A stretch of 36,045 nucleotides of DNA from Gilvimarinus agarilyticus (GTDB lineage: Bacteria > Pseudomonadota > Gammaproteobacteria > Pseudomonadales > Cellvibrionaceae), in assembly GCF_000832015.1 (NCBI RefSeq), contig NZ_JXCJ01000001.1, positions 3,210,364 to 3,246,408 of the forward strand, read 5' to 3'. The translations under genes and the position numbers were made by a program. The notes under the pieces were generated by a model. That model saw nothing but the letters and a program-made list of their open reading frames with translations, did no database searches and had not been told where the DNA came from. Each line of letters starts with the position of its first letter. The stretch's first letter is position 1. Positions 24,696-33,238 of the stretch are shown in pieces.

Positions 24696-26012
24696 ATGGC
24701 AACAGCCCCCCAGAGTGTCGGCGCCACCACGGTGAGCGGCAACACCAACCAGAGTTACACTGGTCCGCTGGTGATTATTACCATCTTGTTCTTTATGTGG
24801 GGCTTGCTCACAGCGATGAACGACGTGTTAATCCCCCACTTAAAAAACGTCTATACCCTGACTTACACTCAGGCCATGATGGTGCAATTTTGCTTCTTCT
24901 TTGCCTATGCGGTGGTGTCGTTACCGGCGGGCGCTCTAATTCGTAAGATTGGCTATCAAAATGGCGCCGTTACCGGCCTGGTGATTGCAGGCTTTGGCTG
25001 CTTCTTGTTTTACCCCGCCTCCATGAGCACCTATACCGTGTTCTTGATAGCGTTTTTTATCCTGGCCGCCGGCATTACCATTTTGCAAGTTGCTGCCAAC
25101 CCCTACGTGACGGTACTGGGGCCGGCTCGGACGGCGTCCAGTCGGTTAAATTTAACCCAAGCATTTAACTCGCTGGGCACCACAATTGCCCCCGCCTTGG
25201 GTGGCCTGTTAATTTTGGCCGCCGCCGGTGAAGCGCTGGACCCAGCCGCTATGTCAGAGGTCGAGACAGCGGCCGCTAAGGCAAAAGAAGCCGCCGCAGT
25301 GCAAATGCCTTATCTGGTGCTCGCCGGCTCGCTCATTGCTTTGGCCATTTTCTTTAAGCTCGCCAAGCTGCCAAAAATCTCACACGAGGATGAACCTGCC
25401 GATGTGAGCGACGCGGTAGACAACCTGTCGCACCCGGCCAGTAAAGACTCCATCTTTACCAAAACTCATTTGATACTCGGCGCCCTGGGCCTGTTTATGT
25501 ACGTGGGTGGTGAAGTGGCTATTGGCAGTTTTCTAGTTAACTTTTTTGGCGAACAAAATATTGCCGGCCTAAAAGAACATGAAGCCGCCGCTTATGTAAG
25601 CTTTTACTGGGGCGGCGCGATGATCGGCCGCTTTATCGGCTTTGTGGTAATGCGCCACGTGCAGCCTGGCAAAGTTCTGGCCTTTAACTGTATCGCCGCC
25701 ATCGTATTGGTACTAATGGCTGTGTTCTTTGACGGCAAAGTCGCCATGTGGTCAATCTTGGCGGTGGGCCTGTGCAACTCGATTATGTTCCCCACCATTT
25801 TCAGCATGGCGCTGTACCGTTTGGGCAAGTTCACCAGTCAGGGCTCGGGCTTATTGTGTGTAGCCATTGTCGGCGGCGCCTTTATCCCACTGCTGCAAGG
25901 CTTTATGGCCGATAAAATCGGCATTCAACTGTCATTTTTAGTGCCCGCGCTGTGCTATGGCTACATACTGTTTTTTGGCCTGAAATACGCCAATCTGTAC
26001 AACGATCAATAA
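24696..26012 (+). CDS. gluP: Glucose/galactose-type MFS transporter (FucP/GluP family)
   Basis: This inner-membrane proton- or Na+-coupled sugar importer belongs to the FucP/GluP branch of the MFS. The 438 residues show the family opening ILFFMWGLLTAMNDVLIPHLKNV followed by QAMMVQFCFFFAYAVVSLPAG, and the diagnostic LQVAANPYVTVLGP and LNLTQAFNSLGTTIAP. Twelve hydrophobic segments are visible, with a longer central loop (about 185-265). GAGG lies 8 bases before the ATG. The LacI operator and the adjacent glucanase genes suggest it takes up glucose released by GH3; galactose or fucose cannot be excluded. The gene ends at a terminator shared with the opposite operon. Confidence 0.92.
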   Translation: MATAPQSVGATTVSGNTNQSYTGPLVIITILFFMWGLLTAMNDVLIPHLKNVYTLTYTQAMMVQFCFFFAYAVVSLPAGALIRKIGYQNGAVTGLVIAGFGCFLFYPASMSTYTVFLIAFFILAAGITILQVAANPYVTVLGPARTASSRLNLTQAFNSLGTTIAPALGGLLILAAAGEALDPAAMSEVETAAAKAKEAAAVQMPYLVLAGSLIALAIFFKLAKLPKISHEDEPADVSDAVDNLSHPASKDSIFTKTHLILGALGLFMYVGGEVAIGSFLVNFFGEQNIAGLKEHEAAAYVSFYWGGAMIGRFIGFVVMRHVQPGKVLAFNCIAAIVLVLMAVFFDGKVAMWSILAVGLCNSIMFPTIFSMALYRLGKFTSQGSGLLCVAIVGGAFIPLLQGFMADKIGIQLSFLVPALCYGYILFFGLKYANLYNDQ

Positions 26013-26032
26013 ACACCGGCTATAACTACCGG

Positions 26033-26070
26033 CCACAAAAAAGCCCAGAATGTTCTGGGCTTTTTTGTGG
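26033..26070. terminator. Perfect bidirectional terminator
   Basis: GCCCAGAA-TG-TTCTGGGC (26043-26060) is extended by CCACAAAAAA on the left and TTTTTTGTGG on the right, giving an 18-bp perfect stem with U-runs on both strands. It ends the sugar transporter on one side and the prfB-to-DUF4380 run on the other. Confidence 0.95.
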
Positions 26071-26085
26071 CTATTAATAATTTAT

Positions 26086-27045
26086 TTATAACGTACGAGC
26101 CCGGCCAGCTAAGGTTCGCGCGCGCTGAATAAGCTCGTCTGGCGTGGCGTTTGGCGCTACCCGCTCACACACCCACACCACCCGCCACTGCAAGGCTTGC
26201 TCTGGCATTAAGGTGGTTAAAAAGCCCTGCTGCTCCAGCTCGATGTAGGTGTTCTCACCATTGGCGTATACCTCAATCTCACCTTCACCCGGCGCCATCA
26301 GTTGCGCCGGCACATTGCTAAACACTTTGAGTAACAGCCAGTCGGCGTTGTGGTAGGCCAACCAACCCTCTTCACCATCGGTCATCAATTTATGGTTGTC
26401 GGGGCCAATACCGCTAGCCGGGTAATCAAACCAACTAACATTGCCCTGGTAGGTTAACGGTAATGGGGCAAACTGCCCTTTAACCGGGCCGGTTTCACCG
26501 GTGGGGAAAAATACCGAGCCGGCGGCGGGCAGGCGGGTAATCTCCCAGGGCGCCAAGGTCAACTCTTGTTCGGCGTGACTAGTGATGCGGTAATCCGCCA
26601 CCAACGTATTTGCGAGAGAGCCAAGCTTATAATGCTTAGAAAAAGACACCTTTAGCTCAGAATCAATATCGCTTGTTAAACGCACCCCCGTGTCGGTGAC
26701 AGCCACCTGATACGGGTTAGTATCCAAAGTCTCTGGCGGCGGCCAGCCCCATAGTGATTGCGGACTGGGCCAAAGCACACTGCCCCAGTTATTGCCGCCC
26801 TTGGCGTCGCGCTGGGTAATCAGCCGCTCTTTACCGGCAAAGCGCAGGGAGCTAATTCGCCCGCCAGCGGCCGGATTAATGCTTAGCGTTAAATCGCCGC
26901 GACGAAACTTAATGGCGTTAGAGTTAAGCGTTACGTAATCCGGTGGGGTAACCGCCTGCTCAGAGGCAGGCGAAGTTGCTGAAGACGGCGCCGGGCCGCA
27001 GCCGGCGGCCAATACAACAGCGGCAAGCAAGGGGCACAGGCGCAT
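26086..27045 (-). CDS. DUF4380 lipoprotein
   Basis: The 319 residues have a signal peptide with lipobox LAAGC (Cys16), then a beta-rich domain of the DUF4380 type. Visible motifs are LTLSINPAAGGRISSLRFAGKE, NNWGSVLWPSPQSLWGWPPPETLD and LAPWEITRLPAAGSVFFPTGE. The fold of this family is related to galactose mutarotase-like beta sandwiches, and members often sit near carbohydrate genes. Function is unknown. It follows the cnoX-like gene by 33 bases with an AAGGAG site, so it is probably the last gene of the prfB operon, ending at the bidirectional terminator. Its position next to the glucose transporter may reflect a sugar role (inference). Confidence 0.82.
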   Translation of the reverse strand: MRLCPLLAAVVLAAGCGPAPSSATSPASEQAVTPPDYVTLNSNAIKFRRGDLTLSINPAAGGRISSLRFAGKERLITQRDAKGGNNWGSVLWPSPQSLWGWPPPETLDTNPYQVAVTDTGVRLTSDIDSELKVSFSKHYKLGSLANTLVADYRITSHAEQELTLAPWEITRLPAAGSVFFPTGETGPVKGQFAPLPLTYQGNVSWFDYPASGIGPDNHKLMTDGEEGWLAYHNADWLLLKVFSNVPAQLMAPGEGEIEVYANGENTYIELEQQGFLTTLMPEQALQWRVVWVCERVAPNATPDELIQRARTLAGRARTL

Positions 27046-27078
27046 GGCGTCTCCTTATGTTATTTTTGAGTATCGCTT

Positions 27079-27927
27079 TTAGTACAGCAGCGTAAAGAGC
27101 TTGCGTTGATACTCTACCGCTAACGGGTCGCCTTTACCCAAAGTCGCCAGAATATCTGTCATGGCTTTACGCGCGGCGCCATCGTTAAAGGCGCGATCGC
27201 GCTTAAACAACTCAAGCAGTATTTCTAACGCTTGGCGGTGCTGCCCCTCGGCATTGAGCTGCAGGGCGTAAGCATAAGCGGTTTCGTTATCCGCCGGGTT
27301 TTGCTCGTAGGCCGCGGCAAGTTTTTCCAGCTCAGGCGAGCCTGCCGACTGTTTTTTAAGCTCCACCAAAGCCACTGCTTGCTCGTAAATGCCGTCTTGT
27401 TCGGCCAGCTTTACAGAGGCCAATAACGCCTCGGCCTCTTCTACCCGATTTAACTCGGCGTAGCATAAAGCCGTAAGCGAGGCGATCTGCGGCATCTGGT
27501 TAGACTCCTCCAATGCCTGGCGCAGCAGCGGCAACGCCTCGGAGTAGCTGGCCTCATCCAACAGCGCACGGGCCTGACCCAAGGTCGCCTCCCACGCTTT
27601 AGGCAAATACTTATCCAGCATCTCGCGTATTTGTGCTTCCGGCTGAGCACCGGTAAAGCCGTCAACCGGCTGGCCATCTTTAATTAACATGACCGTTGGC
27701 AAACTGCGCACGCCAAATTGCGAGGCGAGCATTTGCTGATCATCGGCGTTAATTTTAGCCAAAACCAGATTATCGGGGTACTCAGCGGCAATTTTTTCCA
27801 GCAGAGGCATTAAACTTTTACAGGGCTCACACCAATCGGCCCAAAAATCGACCATAACCAGTTTGCCAAAAGAGGCATCGATGACTTGTTGCTGAGCGTT
27901 TTCTGCGGTGACATCAATGATATTCAT
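27079..27927 (-). CDS. CnoX/YbbN-like thioredoxin with TPR domain
   Basis: This is a thioredoxin-fold co-chaperone or holdase. From the ATG at 27927 it has 282 residues. An N-terminal thioredoxin domain (about 1-105) has an intact redox motif WCEPC. An all-helical TPR-like C-terminal part (LGQARALLDEASYSEALPLLRQALEES and onwards) ends in the family motif RKAMTDILATLGKGDPLAVEYQRKLFTLLY. E. coli CnoX lacks the CxxC pair; this protein keeps it and could act in thiol exchange. The frame extends upstream to 28029, but that part overlaps yaeQ and reads as non-conserved sequence. It lies 28 bases after yaeQ, in an operon. Confidence 0.9.
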   Translation of the reverse strand: MNIIDVTAENAQQQVIDASFGKLVMVDFWADWCEPCKSLMPLLEKIAAEYPDNLVLAKINADDQQMLASQFGVRSLPTVMLIKDGQPVDGFTGAQPEAQIREMLDKYLPKAWEATLGQARALLDEASYSEALPLLRQALEESNQMPQIASLTALCYAELNRVEEAEALLASVKLAEQDGIYEQAVALVELKKQSAGSPELEKLAAAYEQNPADNETAYAYALQLNAEGQHRQALEILLELFKRDRAFNDGAARKAMTDILATLGKGDPLAVEYQRKLFTLLY

Positions 27928-27955
27928 AGCCGTATTCTTTTGTTCGTTTAGGTAA

Positions 27956-28492
27956 TTAAAGTAACTCGCCAACGGGTGTGACAGTAACCGACTGCTCGGC
28001 ACTACTGATAAAGGCGCTGCCGTCGGCAATACACACCGACAAGGTCATATTCTTGGCCGCCAACGTGGCAAGTTCGGCCATTTCCAGCTCGCTTAAATGC
28101 CATACGGTTAAGTTCGGCAGTTTGGCAAACTCACTGGCATTCGCCTGCCACCACTGATCGCGGCCGCGGCCGGCACTGTAAATAATTTGCGCCGCCGAGC
28201 GCGAACGGCCTTTTTTAACCCGCTCGAGGCTCGGCTGCCCCACCTCGATCCACTGGTGAATAACACCGGCCGGATCAACCTCCCACAGGTCAGGTTCGTC
28301 ATCGGTCGACAACCCCTTGCCAAAGGTTAGATCCTCCGAGGCATTAAAGCAGTAGGCCACAAGGCGAATCATCATTCGCTCTTCGGTCTCGGAGGGGTGC
28401 CGCGCCAGCGTTAATTTGCTGTCGTTGTAAACATGCCGGTCAGTATCCGACAAGTTGAGGTGTACTTTATAAACACTGGCGCCTAGGGCCAT
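27956..28492 (-). CDS. yaeQ: YaeQ family protein
   Basis: The 178 residues match YaeQ from end to end: start MALGASVYKVHLNLSDTDRHVY, LARHPSETEERMMIRLVAYC, DDEPDLWEVDPAGVIHQWIEVGQP and the tail of a PD-(D/E)XK-like alpha/beta fold. YaeQ was once linked to compensation for loss of RfaH, but its molecular role is not settled. It starts 3 bases after the lysS stop, so the two are co-transcribed and probably translationally coupled. Nothing unusual is seen in the sequence. Confidence 0.93.
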   Translation of the reverse strand: MALGASVYKVHLNLSDTDRHVYNDSKLTLARHPSETEERMMIRLVAYCFNASEDLTFGKGLSTDDEPDLWEVDPAGVIHQWIEVGQPSLERVKKGRSRSAAQIIYSAGRGRDQWWQANASEFAKLPNLTVWHLSELEMAELATLAAKNMTLSVCIADGSAFISSAEQSVTVTPVGELL

Positions 28493-28495
28493 AAA

Positions 28496-29986
28496 TTACT
28501 CCGGGCGCATGTGCGGAAACAGCAGCACATCGCGAATGGTTGAGGCGTTGGCAAATAACATCACCAAACGGTCAATACCAATACCCTGCCCAGCGGTGGG
28601 CGGCAAGCCATATTCTAGTGCGCGCACATAATCGGCGTCGTAGTGCATAGCCTCGTCATCCCCGGCATCTTTTTCGGCCACCTGTTCTTTAAAACGCGCG
28701 GCTTGATCTTCAGCATCGTTAAGCTCACTAAAGCCGTTAGCCACTTCACGGCCACCGATAAAAAACTCAAACCGATCGGTAACAAAATCGTCTTCATCCG
28801 AGCGACGTGCCAGGGGTGATACCTCGGTGGGGTACTTAGTAATAAAGGTTGGCTGATCGAGTTTTTCTTCGACAGTGGCTTCAAAGATTTCGATTTGCAC
28901 TTTACCCAAGCCGTAGCTGTCTTTTAACGGCACGTGGAGTTTTTTGGCCACCGCGCGGGCCGAGTCTAAATCGCTAATGTCCGCTGCGGTTAGATCCGGG
29001 TTGTACTTCAAAATCGAGTCGAACACGCTTAAGCGGGCAAACGGCTTGGCAAAATCGTATTCGCTGTCTTGGTACACCACGGTGGTGCTGCCGATCACTG
29101 TTTCGCACAGTTTGCGCAGCATGTCTTCGGTTAAGTCCATTAAGTCGTTGTAATCGGCGTAGGCCTGATAAAACTCCAGCATGGTGAACTCGGGGTTATG
29201 GCGCGTCGATACCCCTTCGTTGCGGAAGTTGCGGTTGATCTCGTACACACGTTCAAAACCGCCTACCACCAAGCGCTTAAGATACAGCTCGGGCGCGATG
29301 CGCAGATACATATCGATATCCAGCGCATTGTGATGCGTAACAAACGGACGCGCGGTGGCACCGCCGGGAATCACTTGCAGCATAGGCGTTTCGACTTCCA
29401 TAAAGTCTTTGCCATCTAAGTAGCTACGGATAAAACTGATGCACTTAGAGCGCAAGCGAAAGGTATCGCGCACTTCAGGATTCATAATCAAATCTACGTA
29501 GCGCTGGCGATACCGCAACTCCTGGTCGGCCAGACCGTGGTATTTTTCCGGTAGCGGGCGCAGCGACTTAGTCAGCAGCGTCCACTCGGTTAAATTCACG
29601 TACAAGTCACCTTTGCCCGATTTGTGCAGCGGGCCGGTACCGCCAACGATATCGCCAATATCCCACTGGCCATCGCTTTCTTTAATGGCTTTTTGCGTGT
29701 CTTTATCGGCGTAGAGCTGAATCGACCCTACAGCGTCCTGAATCAGCATAAAAGGGCCACGCTTGGCCATGATACGGCCGGCGACGGTTACCTGATGGTC
29801 TAGCTGCTCGAGCTCGTCTTTTTCCTTTTCACCAAACTCGGCCTGTAAGTCCGCACTGGTATCGGTGCGGCGAAACTTATTGGGAAAGGGGTTGCCGCGC
29901 TCGCGAATAGCGGCGAGCTTGGCGCGGCGCTCGGCAATGAGTTTGTTTTCATCTTGCGCACTGGTTTTTGGAGTATCGTTGCTCAT
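28496..29986 (-). CDS. lysS: Lysyl-tRNA synthetase, class II
   Basis: This enzyme charges tRNA-Lys. The 496 residues contain the OB-fold anticodon-binding domain ([19 protein letters not shown]) and the class II catalytic core. Motif 2 is [23 protein letters not shown] and motif 3 is [19 protein letters not shown]. Length is normal for LysS. The ATG at 29986 is preferred to the GTG at 29995. It follows prfB by 27 bases, the same prfB-lysS order as in E. coli and most gammaproteobacteria. Both genes are likely transcribed from upstream of prfB. Confidence 0.97.
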   Translation of the reverse strand: MSNDTPKTSAQDENKLIAERRAKLAAIRERGNPFPNKFRRTDTSADLQAEFGEKEKDELEQLDHQVTVAGRIMAKRGPFMLIQDAVGSIQLYADKDTQKAIKESDGQWDIGDIVGGTGPLHKSGKGDLYVNLTEWTLLTKSLRPLPEKYHGLADQELRYRQRYVDLIMNPEVRDTFRLRSKCISFIRSYLDGKDFMEVETPMLQVIPGGATARPFVTHHNALDIDMYLRIAPELYLKRLVVGGFERVYEINRNFRNEGVSTRHNPEFTMLEFYQAYADYNDLMDLTEDMLRKLCETVIGSTTVVYQDSEYDFAKPFARLSVFDSILKYNPDLTAADISDLDSARAVAKKLHVPLKDSYGLGKVQIEIFEATVEEKLDQPTFITKYPTEVSPLARRSDEDDFVTDRFEFFIGGREVANGFSELNDAEDQAARFKEQVAEKDAGDDEAMHYDADYVRALEYGLPPTAGQGIGIDRLVMLFANASTIRDVLLFPHMRPE

Positions 29987-30013
29987 AGGGGTCACTTAAT
30001 AATGTGAGTTCGA

Positions 30014-31109
30014 TTAAAGTCCGGCCTTAAGGCTCGCCTCAATAAATTGATCCAGCGAGCCGTCCAAAACACTTTGACAGTTGCTGGTTTGCACGCTGGT
30101 GCGCAAGTCTTTAATGCGCTGATCATCCAACACGTAAGAGCGAATTTGACTGCCCCAGCCAATATCCGACTTGGTGTCTTCCAGCGCTTGTTTGTCGGCG
30201 TTACGTTTTTGAATTTCCAGCTCGTACAACTTAGCGCGCAGCATTTTCCAGGCTTTGTCGCGGTTGGCATGCTGCGACCGCTCGCTTTGGCACTGCACAA
30301 CAACATTGGTCGGCTCGTGGGTTAAACGCACGGCCGAGTCGGTTTTGTTAATGTGCTGGCCACCGGCGCCGGAAGCGCGGTAGGTATCGGTACGGACATC
30401 CGATGGACTAATATCGATTTCGATATCGTCGTCAATCTCGGGCGAAACAAACACCGAGCAAAACGAGGTATGGCGACGGTTACCCGAGTCGAACGGCGAT
30501 TTGCGCACTAAGCGGTGCACGCCGGTTTCAGTACGCAACCAGCCAAAGGCGTATTCACCTTCAAAGCGAATAGTAGCACTTTTAATACCGGCCACTTCAC
30601 CGGCCGAGGCCTCCTCTAATGAGACTTTAAAGCCTTTTGCCTCGCCCCAGCGCAGGTACATACGCAGTACCATTTCGGCCCAGTCCTGTGCCTCGGTGCC
30701 GCCCGAGCCCGACTGAATATCCAGGTAGGCGCTGTTTTCGTCCATCTCACCTGAGAACATGCGACGAAACTCCAGCTTTTGCAGCTGCTGATCAAGTGAA
30801 TCGATCTCTTCGATCACTTCATTCAGGCTGTCTTCGTCCCCCTCCTCTTTGGCCATCTCCAACAGTTCTTCACAGTCGGCGACACCGGCATCCAAATCGT
30901 CAATGGTTTTCACCACAGTTTCAAGGGATGAGCGCTCTTTACCCAGCGCCTGAGCCCGGTCGGGCTCGTTCCAAACGTCGGGCTGACCGAGCTCTAGCTC
31001 AACCTCGGTTAAGCGCTCCTTTTTGGTGTCGTAGTCAAAGATACCCCCTAAGCACGTCGGTACGCGCCTTGAGATCTTTTAATGCGGTGAGATGCGGATT
31101 GATTTCCAT
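30014..31109 (-). CDS. prfB: Peptide chain release factor 2, with programmed +1 frameshift
   Basis: RF2 terminates translation at UGA and UAA. The gene begins with ATG at 31109, reads 24 codons, then meets an in-frame TGA (31037-31035) within CTTAGGGGGTATCTTTGAC. This is the classic RF2 site: a Shine-Dalgarno-like AGGGGG, then slippery CTT before TGA and C. A +1 shift joins frame to GAC (31036) and continues to 30014, giving about 364 residues, the usual length. The stop-recognition motif SPF (about 204-206) and the catalytic GGQ (about 249-251) are intact. Low RF2 raises frameshifting and so RF2 synthesis, an autoregulatory loop. A large palindromic element lies 22 bp upstream of the start. 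Confidence 0.98.
31035..31049 (-). promoter_or_regulatory. RF2 programmed frameshift signal
   Basis: On the minus strand AGGGGG (31049-31044), TAT, CTT (31040-31038) and TGA (31037-31035) are in the same arrangement as in E. coli prfB, with the TGA followed by C, a weak termination context. Confidence 0.97.
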
Positions 31110-31457
31110 GGGTGCACACTGCCTAATATTGAGGGCACCTCTAATCATTCAGAACCCCCTCTGGCCTTCATGGCTTTTCGCTATCAAGGCGGGTTTGCGA
31201 CGATGGGCTGGTTGCCCATATAGCAAAGCCAACGCAGAGAGCGGGAAGCCATGAAGGCCCCTCAGGGCGCGGCCAAAACGCCCACCCGCGTCATTGCTCT
31301 TTTTGCAAGGGCTTCGGCCATTGCCGGCAAAGAGCGCCTAGCGGTTGAACGTTTTGGACCCGCGCAGAGGTGATTATGAATTGTTAGAGTTGCCCTTAAG
31401 TCTAAAAGGCGCGCATTCTACCTTAGATACGGCCTGTACACTACCGCCAGGGTGCAT
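31110..31457. other. Non-coding region between prfB and the efflux permease
   Basis: This 348-bp region holds no gene; it is almost filled by the palindromic element at 31132-31397. The prfB promoter must lie here or within the element. No clear promoter was found. Confidence 0.7.
31132..31397. repeat. Two-lobed palindromic element, MITE/REP-like or structured RNA
   Basis: Imperfect terminal inverted repeats (AGGGCACCTCTAATCATTC from 31132; its partner 31366-31397) enclose two palindromic lobes. Lobe 1 has a perfect 14-bp stem, GGCCTTCATGGCTT (31163-31176) with AAGCCATGAAGGCC (31246-31259), an inner GCTAT/ATAGC and a tip ATGGGC/GCCCAT (31203-31219). Lobe 2 pairs CCAAAACG (31273-31280) with CGTTTTGG (31350-31357), GCTCTTT (31296-31302) with AAAGAGC (31329-31335), and ends in GGC-TTCG-GCC (31310-31319). 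No protein reads through it. Confidence 0.75.
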
Positions 31458-32546
31458 CTAGGCACCGCCCCAGAGGTTCATAATCACCGCGACCAAGAGC
31501 ACTTGAGGCAACACCACCAGCGGCAAAAACAACGCTGTTTTCCAAGACTTCATGGTGTCTTTGATCACCATAATCTCGGTGTAGTCGGTGGCCACCCCGG
31601 CCATTAAAAACATAAAGCTATTGCCCGGTGCGCGAGCGCGATTCATTAAATCGGCGGCGATGGGGGTCGAGCCTTCTGAGCACACCTCAATAATGGTGGC
31701 AGCCACCATGGTTAACAACAGGCCCACAACGGACGGCCCAAACCACTGCTGAAACATCTCGACCGAGACAAACGCCCGGATAGCGGCGGCCAGCAAGACG
31801 CCAAACAACAACCAACGCAACACCATCCTCGAGCCCTTTAAGCCCTCGCTTAACACGCCACCCCACGCACCGGGGTGCCAATTAATAGTGCCCCACAAAT
31901 CGCTCAGCTGCGTCTTTAAGGGAGTGTGTGGGGCGTTTTCTTGCGACTCGGCGGCAGGGTTATCTTGTAGCCGGCGGCGCTTCACCAAAGCGTCAAACAC
32001 CAGCCCCGCAATAACGCCAATTACCATCGACACCGCAATAAACAGTAGCGTCCAGCCCACACCAATAAGGGCAAACATAATTAGGGTAAGCGATAGTGAG
32101 TTCCAGGGGCTGGCAATCAAAAAAGCCATCACTTGGCCGAGGCTTGTCCCCTTTTGATAGAGCTTCATACCCACCATTAAGATGCCATGGCTGCACAAAT
32201 CCAGCAGTACCCCAGCGGCGGTCGCCCGCACAATACCCGACACGGTGCCACCGCGCCCCAACAAAGAAACCACCAACTGCTGGGGCACATAGTGCAGCAG
32301 GCCAACAAACAAAATACCTACCAACACCCCCCACCACATGGTGTTTAACAGCTCAAATACGCCGTGACTAAAATGTTCAAACCAATCGGGGCCAGTAAAC
32401 CCCAAGGCGTAAGCGCCGTAAAATACCGCGCACAACGCAAGCGAGCCCCACAGCAAATAATCGATCCGCCTCTTACTAGCACTGGCGCAGTGATCGTCGG
32501 TGTTGTGTTCATCTTTAGGCGGTTGTGGTTCACAGCAACTACTCAT
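31458..32546 (-). CDS. Cu/Zn efflux permease, SO_0444-like (DUF318/YraQ-type)
   Basis: The 362-residue multi-pass inner-membrane permease belongs to the group annotated as SO_0444 family Cu/Zn efflux transporters. It has a cysteine-bearing N-terminus (MSSCCEPQPPK), then TM segments with LLDLCSHGILMVGMKLYQKG, SPWNSLSLTLIMFALIGVGW and in the second half VCSEGSTPIAADLMNRARAPGN and FLMAGVATDYTEIMVI. The ATG at 32546 has a GGAGG site 6 bases upstream, and it overlaps the end of the cueR-like gene by 8 bases. Its regulator is CueR-like, so copper or silver export is the most likely job. Transport direction and metal are inferred from family and context. Confidence 0.87.
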   Translation of the reverse strand: MSSCCEPQPPKDEHNTDDHCASASKRRIDYLLWGSLALCAVFYGAYALGFTGPDWFEHFSHGVFELLNTMWWGVLVGILFVGLLHYVPQQLVVSLLGRGGTVSGIVRATAAGVLLDLCSHGILMVGMKLYQKGTSLGQVMAFLIASPWNSLSLTLIMFALIGVGWTLLFIAVSMVIGVIAGLVFDALVKRRRLQDNPAAESQENAPHTPLKTQLSDLWGTINWHPGAWGGVLSEGLKGSRMVLRWLLFGVLLAAAIRAFVSVEMFQQWFGPSVVGLLLTMVAATIIEVCSEGSTPIAADLMNRARAPGNSFMFLMAGVATDYTEIMVIKDTMKSWKTALFLPLVVLPQVLLVAVIMNLWGGA

Positions 32547-32988
32547 GAGAATCCTCCGGCAAATTTGGGGTATCGCCCAGCAAGGTAAACGGCATGGGCC
32601 GATTAGCCGCACTCAGATCATTTAAAATGGCGCATTGAGCCTGCTCATCGCCCTGACAACGTTGCGCGAGCTCTTCAAGGGTGTCCCGCATACGCGTCAG
32701 GTTATCGAGCTGCTCATCCAACTGGGCAATTTTCTGTTGCACGGCCTTTTTTACGTCGGCACTGTGACGCTCGGTGTCGTCAAACAACGCCAGTAACTCG
32801 GCGCACTCTTGCAGCGAAAACCCCACCCGACGGGCACGGGCCAACAATGTCAGCTGTTTTATATTGTCGCGGCCGTAGTCGCGGTAGCCGTTATCCCGGC
32901 GCCGACTCTTAACCAAACCCTGAGATTCGTAGTAACGGATTGCTTTTGCCGTTAAGCCTGTTTCTCGGGCTACTGCGCCAATCTTCAT
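32539..32988 (-). CDS. cueR: CueR-like MerR-family copper regulator
   Basis: This transcription activator senses Cu(I) and probably Ag(I)/Au(I). From the ATG at 32988 it has 149 residues. The winged helix (MKIGAVARETGLTAKAIRYY) is followed by a dimerisation helix and a metal loop. Two metal ligands, Cys111 and Cys119, are spaced C-x7-C (CQGDEQAQC) as in CueR. Ser76 in RHSADVK is in the position of CueR Ser77, the residue that marks monovalent-metal sensors; divalent sensors such as ZntR have Cys there. GGGAG is placed 8 bases before the start. The upstream operator shows that it activates its own operon with the efflux permease. Confidence 0.93.
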   Translation of the reverse strand: MKIGAVARETGLTAKAIRYYESQGLVKSRRRDNGYRDYGRDNIKQLTLLARARRVGFSLQECAELLALFDDTERHSADVKKAVQQKIAQLDEQLDNLTRMRDTLEELAQRCQGDEQAQCAILNDLSAANRPMPFTLLGDTPNLPEDSHE

Positions 32989-33019
32989 AGACTTTCTCCC
33001 GTGCTCCACCGTTTTCACC

Positions 33020-33050
33020 ACAATAAACCTTACCCCAGGGTTAAGGTCAA
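33020..33050 (-). promoter_or_regulatory. MerR/CueR-type promoter and operator with 19-bp spacer
   Basis: Read on the minus strand, -35 TTGACC (33050-33045) and -10 TATTGT (33025-33020) are separated by 19 bases. Inside lies the inverted repeat ACCTTA...TAAGGT (33027-33047). The over-long spacer and central dyad are diagnostic of MerR-family activation by DNA untwisting. The promoter drives the cueR-permease operon. Confidence 0.9.
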
Positions 33051-33238
33051 CGCTTTGATGCTTAAATAATTTGCGAAATAATCGTCAGATTTACCGGAGA
33101 AAACGCTATAGACTCCTTTTTAAACAGAGCTTTGAGCTCAAAAAAAGAAAGCAACCAGCAAAGAAATATTAAGCTAATCAATGCTTTAAGTAACACTCTT
33201 GACAATAAGCGTGAAACATCGACAATAACGGGACGATA

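Noticed and set aside
30014-30916. A shorter, intact prfB reading frame or a pseudogene
   Set aside because: The in-frame TGA upstream is the programmed RF2 frameshift; the full gene runs from 31109.
30637-31254. A 205-codon plus-strand frame over prfB
   Set aside because: It is antisense to prfB and the palindromic element, and its Arg/Pro/Ser-rich composition is typical of a shadow frame.
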